Assembly: GCA_022844105.1 (NCBI GenBank)
Contig: JALHMJ010000006.1
Span: forward strand, 101,417 to 165,416
DNA: 64,000 nt
Reading direction: 5' to 3'
DNA from: Hyphomicrobium sp.
GTDB lineage: Bacteria > Pseudomonadota > Alphaproteobacteria > Rhizobiales > Hyphomicrobiaceae
Shown piece by piece: positions 61,080-64,000 of the stretch; position 1 is the stretch's first letter, and every line of letters starts with the position of its first letter. A model generated the notes under the pieces. The model was not told the origin of the DNA. It saw only the letters and a program-made list of their open reading frames with translations, and did not search any database. Position numbers and translations under genes: made by a program.

Positions 61080-61823
61080 TCAACTCAAGGCCGTCTCCAA
61101 ACCAGCCGACACCAGAGTAAACAGTACGAATCCGCCGATGAATGAACCAGTCGATAGCCGCGTATCACTCTGCACCTGATGCGCCTCTTCCAGCATATCT
61201 TCCACAGCAGCAACCAAGAGAAGTCCCGCGACGAAGCTCAACGCGATATACTTTGCAGCGTCTGGCGCGGAACGGAGCAAATACCAAGCTAGCATGGCCG
61301 CACCAACGCAGAACAATGTAAAGGAGAGTGAGGCGCCGATCCGCCATTTCCTCTCAATACCTTTTGACCGAAAATTGGCTACCACAGCGTAGCCTTCCGG
61401 AATGTCTGCAAGCACCTGCCCGGCCGCAAGTGCAATCGCTAGCGAGGTTGTGACTGCGCTGCCCGACCCAATCATAAGCCCGTCGCCTACGAGGTCGATG
61501 GCTACTGCAACGTAGATCATCCACATCGCCGATCTGCCGCTCGAGTTCTGCGAACTCATCATCCGCTTTATGAGCACGCCTGAGCCGATGTATGCCAATC
61601 CGCCAGCCGCGACAGCCGCGGCAATCCACCAACCCGCAAGATTATCGAGCGCCTCAGGCATCAATTCTATAGCAACAACCCCCATGACAATCCCGGAGGC
61701 CACGTGCAGTGCAAGGTTCAAACGCTTTGGCGGCGTTGCTACAAATTCTGCGGCCATTCCCCCAGCGAAATTTCCAAGTCCCGGAAGCAAGGACAGAGTA
61801 AGTACTATCCAAAAATCACTCAC
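61080..61823 (-). CDS. ZIP family metal transporter
   Basis: A 247-residue membrane protein with about eight segments. The GTG at 61821-61823, preceded by GGAGGG, begins the conserved part VSDFWIVLTLSLLPGLGNFAGG; the open frame continues upstream without family sequence. Metal-site helices are visible: LHVASGIVMGVVAIELMPEA (His/Glu) and VLADIPEGYAVVANFRS (the usual HNIPEG with Leu-Ala-Asp before IPEG). ZIP proteins usually import Zn, Fe or Mn. Its presence beside exporters is unusual. Divergent from czcD. Confidence 0.82.
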   Translation of the reverse strand: MSDFWIVLTLSLLPGLGNFAGGMAAEFVATPPKRLNLALHVASGIVMGVVAIELMPEALDNLAGWWIAAAVAAGGLAYIGSGVLIKRMMSSQNSSGRSAMWMIYVAVAIDLVGDGLMIGSGSAVTTSLAIALAAGQVLADIPEGYAVVANFRSKGIERKWRIGASLSFTLFCVGAAMLAWYLLRSAPDAAKYIALSFVAGLLLVAAVEDMLEEAHQVQSDTRLSTGSFIGGFVLFTLVSAGLETALS

Positions 61824-61993
61824 GAAACCCTCCAGACACAAATGGCTTCTCACAGTGGCAGAAATTAAGAAATGGCGTTTCCGTTCCGCGCACATGATTA
61901 TTGCTGATTGTATTTTTTCCCTCAGCATCGCTAGAAATGTGCGATTACGCGCGTTGGTCGAGCCGTCGTTGCCGATTAGAAATAGGAGACACT

Positions 61994-62893
61994 ATGGGCG
62001 CTGGTCACGACCACGGACACGCAACGTCCAACGCATCGGCGTTGAGCAAGGCGCTGATGTTGACCGGAACATTTTTAATCGTCGAGGTGGTGGCCGGTAT
62101 CTTGACCGGCAGCCTGGCGCTCATTTCCGATGCCGCTCACATGCTGACCGACACGGCCGGGCTCGCGATTGCTCTCGCCGCCATCAAGGTCGGCGAACGG
62201 CCCGCCGACAGCCGACGGACATTCGGCTACCGCCGGTTCGAGATGCTCGCCGCAGCCTTGAACGCGATCCTGCTGTTCGCTGTAGCTGCCTACATTCTGT
62301 ATGAAGCCTACCAGCGGGTTCTCGCCCCACCTGAAATCCAGTCTTTACCCATGCTCTTGGTGGCGTTCCTCGGCCTTCTCGTGAACCTTGCCGCCATGCG
62401 GCTGCTTGCAGGCAACGCGCAGTCGAGCCTAAACGTCAAAGGTGCCTATCTGGAAGTCTGGAGCGACATGCTCGGCTCGATTGGGGTCATGGCCGCTGCA
62501 ACGATCATCTGGTTCACCGATTGGCGTTGGGTCGATCCGGTGGTTGCTGTGGCAATTGGATTGTGGGTGCTGCCGCGAACGTGGCAGCTCTTTAGCGAGA
62601 CCATGAACGTTCTGTTGGAAGGCGTGCCCGAAGGCATCGACGTGGTCGCGATCGAAACGGCGTTGCGCGCCGTCCCCGGCGTGAGGGACGTTCACGACCT
62701 CCATGTGTGGGCGTTGAGTTCTGAGATGCCATCCTTATCGGTCCACCTCGTGCTCAAGGAGACGCAGGACGCGGAGACAGTTCGCAAAACGGCAGCCGAG
62801 CTGCTCGAAGAACGCTTTAGTATAGATCACGTCACGTTGCAGACCGAGCGAACGGACTGCCGAGCCGGGCGCGATAAACACGGGCTGCACTAG
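61994..62893 (+). CDS. czcD: Cation diffusion facilitator CzcD
   Basis: A 299-residue CDF exporter that moves Zn/Co/Cd from cytoplasm to periplasm. The ATG at 61994 has TAGGAG upstream. N-terminal MGAGHDHGHATSN is the His-rich metal-collecting tail; six membrane segments follow, with the TM2 site SDAAHMLTDTAGL (HxxxD) and TM5 site EVWSDMLGS. The C-terminal cytoplasmic domain contains VRDVHDLHVWALSSEMPSLS. It is divergent from the ZIP gene and convergent with the MerR gene. Confidence 0.93.
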   Translation: MGAGHDHGHATSNASALSKALMLTGTFLIVEVVAGILTGSLALISDAAHMLTDTAGLAIALAAIKVGERPADSRRTFGYRRFEMLAAALNAILLFAVAAYILYEAYQRVLAPPEIQSLPMLLVAFLGLLVNLAAMRLLAGNAQSSLNVKGAYLEVWSDMLGSIGVMAAATIIWFTDWRWVDPVVAVAIGLWVLPRTWQLFSETMNVLLEGVPEGIDVVAIETALRAVPGVRDVHDLHVWALSSEMPSLSVHLVLKETQDAETVRKTAAELLEERFSIDHVTLQTERTDCRAGRDKHGLH

Positions 62894-62930
62894 GCCAGAC
62901 TGGAAGGAGCGTTTCCACCAACGGCTTTCG

Positions 62931-63347
62931 TCAATGCCGTGGATCGATCGGAGCCAGCGCTTCAATAATTCGGCACTCGCCAATGGTGCCGCGACCGCAA
63001 TGGCGGATGATACTGTCGAGTTCGCGCCGTAGAGCCTTTAAATCGGCCAGTTTGCGATCGACGTCTGCGAGATGGTCGCGCGCGATGACATCGACAGCTT
63101 CGCAGGAACGCTGCTTCTGATCCGATAGACTCAGAAGTTCCCTCACCTGCTCCAGGCCAAAACCCAGATCGCGGGCACGACGAATGAAGCTCAGTCGACC
63201 GAGATCGCTGTTCCCATAGGCGCGGTAGTTTCCACTCGTCCTATCAGGGGCGGGAAGTAATCCGATGCGCTCGTAATAGCGGATCGTCTCGACCTTGACG
63301 CCGGTTGCTTTGGACAAATCGCCGATCGTGAGGACGCCTGAACTCAT
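62931..63347 (-). CDS. MerR-family heavy-metal regulator (ZntR/CadR type)
   Basis: A 138-residue MerR regulator. The winged helix-turn-helix is standard (TIGDLSKATGVKVETIRYYE, then GNYRAYGNSDLGRLSFIRRA). After the dimer helix, metal-binding Cys are placed as in ZntR/CadR/PbrR: SCEAVDV, then HCGRGTIGEC. It would twist the promoter of the divergent P-type ATPase to activate it when Zn, Cd or Pb binds. The two genes are 45 bp apart and share the operator at 63356-63376. Confidence 0.9.
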   Translation of the reverse strand: MSSGVLTIGDLSKATGVKVETIRYYERIGLLPAPDRTSGNYRAYGNSDLGRLSFIRRARDLGFGLEQVRELLSLSDQKQRSCEAVDVIARDHLADVDRKLADLKALRRELDSIIRHCGRGTIGECRIIEALAPIDPRH

Positions 63348-63352
63348 AGGTG

Positions 63353-63383
63353 TTGACCCTGTAGTTACTACAGGGTGTAGTGT
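63353..63383 (+). promoter_or_regulatory. MerR-type promoter/operator of the P-type ATPase
   Basis: A -35 TTGACC (63353-63358) and a -10-like TAGTGT (63378-63383) are separated by 19 bp, the overlong spacing typical of MerR-activated promoters. Inside it lies a perfect dyad ACCCTGTAG-TTA-CTACAGGGT (63356-63376). The ATPase start codon follows 10 bp after the -10, so the transcript would have almost no leader. Confidence 0.8.
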
Positions 63384-63392
63384 GATCTCATC

Positions 63393-64000
63393 ATGAGAGA
63401 AAGTCCAAAAAACGTGACAGCCGTCGAACGAACCTCAACAAAGATCCACACGCTCAGGATGAGCGTCGAGGGCATGGATTGCGGCGCGTGCGCGCTCAAG
63501 ATCGAGAACGCCCTGAAGCGTCTCCCCGGCGTTGCCGACATCAACGTCAATTATGGCGCCGAGACGCTGGACCTGAAACACGACGCGGATCGGAGCTCGC
63601 GCCAAGCGATAGAGGACAAGATCCGCAGCCTTGGCTACACGCCGCGTCCACTGGCGACTGAGCAGGTCAACTCGACCCATTCGACCGAGCGGGCTGATCG
63701 GCCGTGGTGGCAAACGCGCAAGGGGCAACTCGTCCTTGTGAGCGCAGTCCTGCTTGCAGCGGCGGCCACTGTCGCCTGGGTTGCACCCGACCTCTCATTT
63801 TACGCTTATCTCTCAGCCGCCGTCATTGGTCTCGTCCCCATAGCGCGCCGCGCGGTCATGGGCGCCATGTCCGGCACGCCCTTCAGCATCGAAACGCTCA
63901 TGAGCGTAGCGGCGGCCGGAGCCGTTGCCATCGGCGCGACCGAGGAAGCAGCGGTTGTGATTTTCCTTTTTGCCGTAGGCGAGCTTCTGGAGAACGTTGC
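63393..64000 (+). CDS. zntA: P1B-type heavy-metal ATPase (ZntA/CadA-like), cut by window end
   Basis: The first 202 residues are visible. Start ATG 63393. The N-terminal HMA domain carries the metal site GMDCGACALKIENAL (about residues 29-43). Two membrane segments follow (LVLVSAVLLAAAATVAWVAP; FYAYLSAAVIGLVPIARRAV) and the beginning of a third region with SIETLMSVAAAGAVAIGATE and EEAAVVIFLFAVGELLEN, typical of Zn/Cd/Pb exporters. The CPC motif, phosphorylation Asp and ATP domain lie beyond the window. Controlled by the divergent MerR gene. Confidence 0.9.
   Translation, partial: MRESPKNVTAVERTSTKIHTLRMSVEGMDCGACALKIENALKRLPGVADINVNYGAETLDLKHDADRSSRQAIEDKIRSLGYTPRPLATEQVNSTHSTERADRPWWQTRKGQLVLVSAVLLAAAATVAWVAPDLSFYAYLSAAVIGLVPIARRAVMGAMSGTPFSIETLMSVAAAGAVAIGATEEAAVVIFLFAVGELLENV

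Larger units (their letters stand above)
50855..64000. mobile_element. Heavy-metal resistance island, left part
   Basis: Starts at a tRNA-Ala 3' fragment (minus strand) and an IS3 remnant and continues to the window end with only metal-handling genes. For insertion into a tRNA 3' end, the displaced fragment sits at the far end of the element in the same orientation as the intact gene. Here the orientation predicts an intact tRNA-Ala and the rest of the element at higher coordinates beyond 64,000. This is inference; no integrase is visible. Confidence 0.4.

Overview
The window looks like a chromosomal segment of a GC-rich alphaproteobacterium, most likely order Hyphomicrobiales (Rhizobiales); I cannot name the genus. 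The main reason is the conserved minus-strand cluster rpoZ - rel - pdxJ - acpS - lepB - rnc - era in the first 6.3 kb. A perfect FNR/FixK-type box and a three-repeat helix-hairpin-helix protein of a kind I associate with rhizobial proteins fit the same assignment.

Layout. (1) 1-30,500 is mostly core chromosome: the housekeeping cluster; an NYN nuclease, a family-5 uracil-DNA glycosylase, a DUF3775 protein, a cysteine-less peroxiredoxin, smpB and dapA; a lytic transglycosylase and an alpha/beta hydrolase; an envelope operon (OmpA-like protein, an unlisted 32-residue membrane peptide, the helix-hairpin-helix protein); a FIST sensor / hybrid histidine kinase / LuxR-type regulator module; two LysR genes divergent from a pirin and from an exported isochorismatase-fold protein; a cobalamin-binding regulator; an ABC-F ATPase; and tRNA-Gln(CTG). 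Arrays of a 41-nt palindromic element occur at 3.3 kb and again on both sides of the isochorismatase/LysR pair. (2) 30,700-50,630 is a defence island directly downstream of tRNA-Gln. It holds a serine recombinase with its small satellite genes (65-residue protein, DUF2924, DUF3489), a large Cas4/AddB-type nuclease - exonuclease - SF1 helicase fusion controlled by a WYL regulator, a compact ubiquitin-like conjugation operon (Ubl-E2 fusion, JAB-E1 fusion, DUF6527), a DUF2130 coiled-coil nuclease with a ParB-like partner, and a complete type I Wadjet system (jetABCD). (3) 50,855-64,000 is a heavy-metal island bounded on the left by the 3' half of a tRNA-Ala gene and a decayed IS3 transposase. It carries czcCBA, a CDF exporter (czcD), a ZIP transporter, a MerR regulator divergent from a P1B-type ATPase (cut by the window end), and at least six small exported His/Cys-rich proteins.

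How the parts work together. In the metal island the P-type ATPase and CzcD would move Zn/Cd/Co from cytoplasm to periplasm, CzcCBA would carry it across the outer membrane, and the small His-rich proteins would buffer or deliver metal in the periplasm. In the defence island the WYL gene and the ubiquitin-like operon share a 97-bp divergent promoter region, so the nuclease-helicase and the conjugation system may be controlled together, while Wadjet would cut incoming plasmids.

Most worth following up: the compact Ubl-E2/JAB-E1 operon, whose E1 has Thr/Ser where a catalytic Cys is expected and whose Ubl has no free C-terminal glycine; the DUF2130/ParB pair next to Wadjet; the palindromic element family whose outer stem has changed in a base-paired (covarying) way between arrays; and the battery of short His-rich secreted proteins, two of which share the same C-terminal LYPxG motif. 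All function calls come from reading sequence and motifs; no database search was run.
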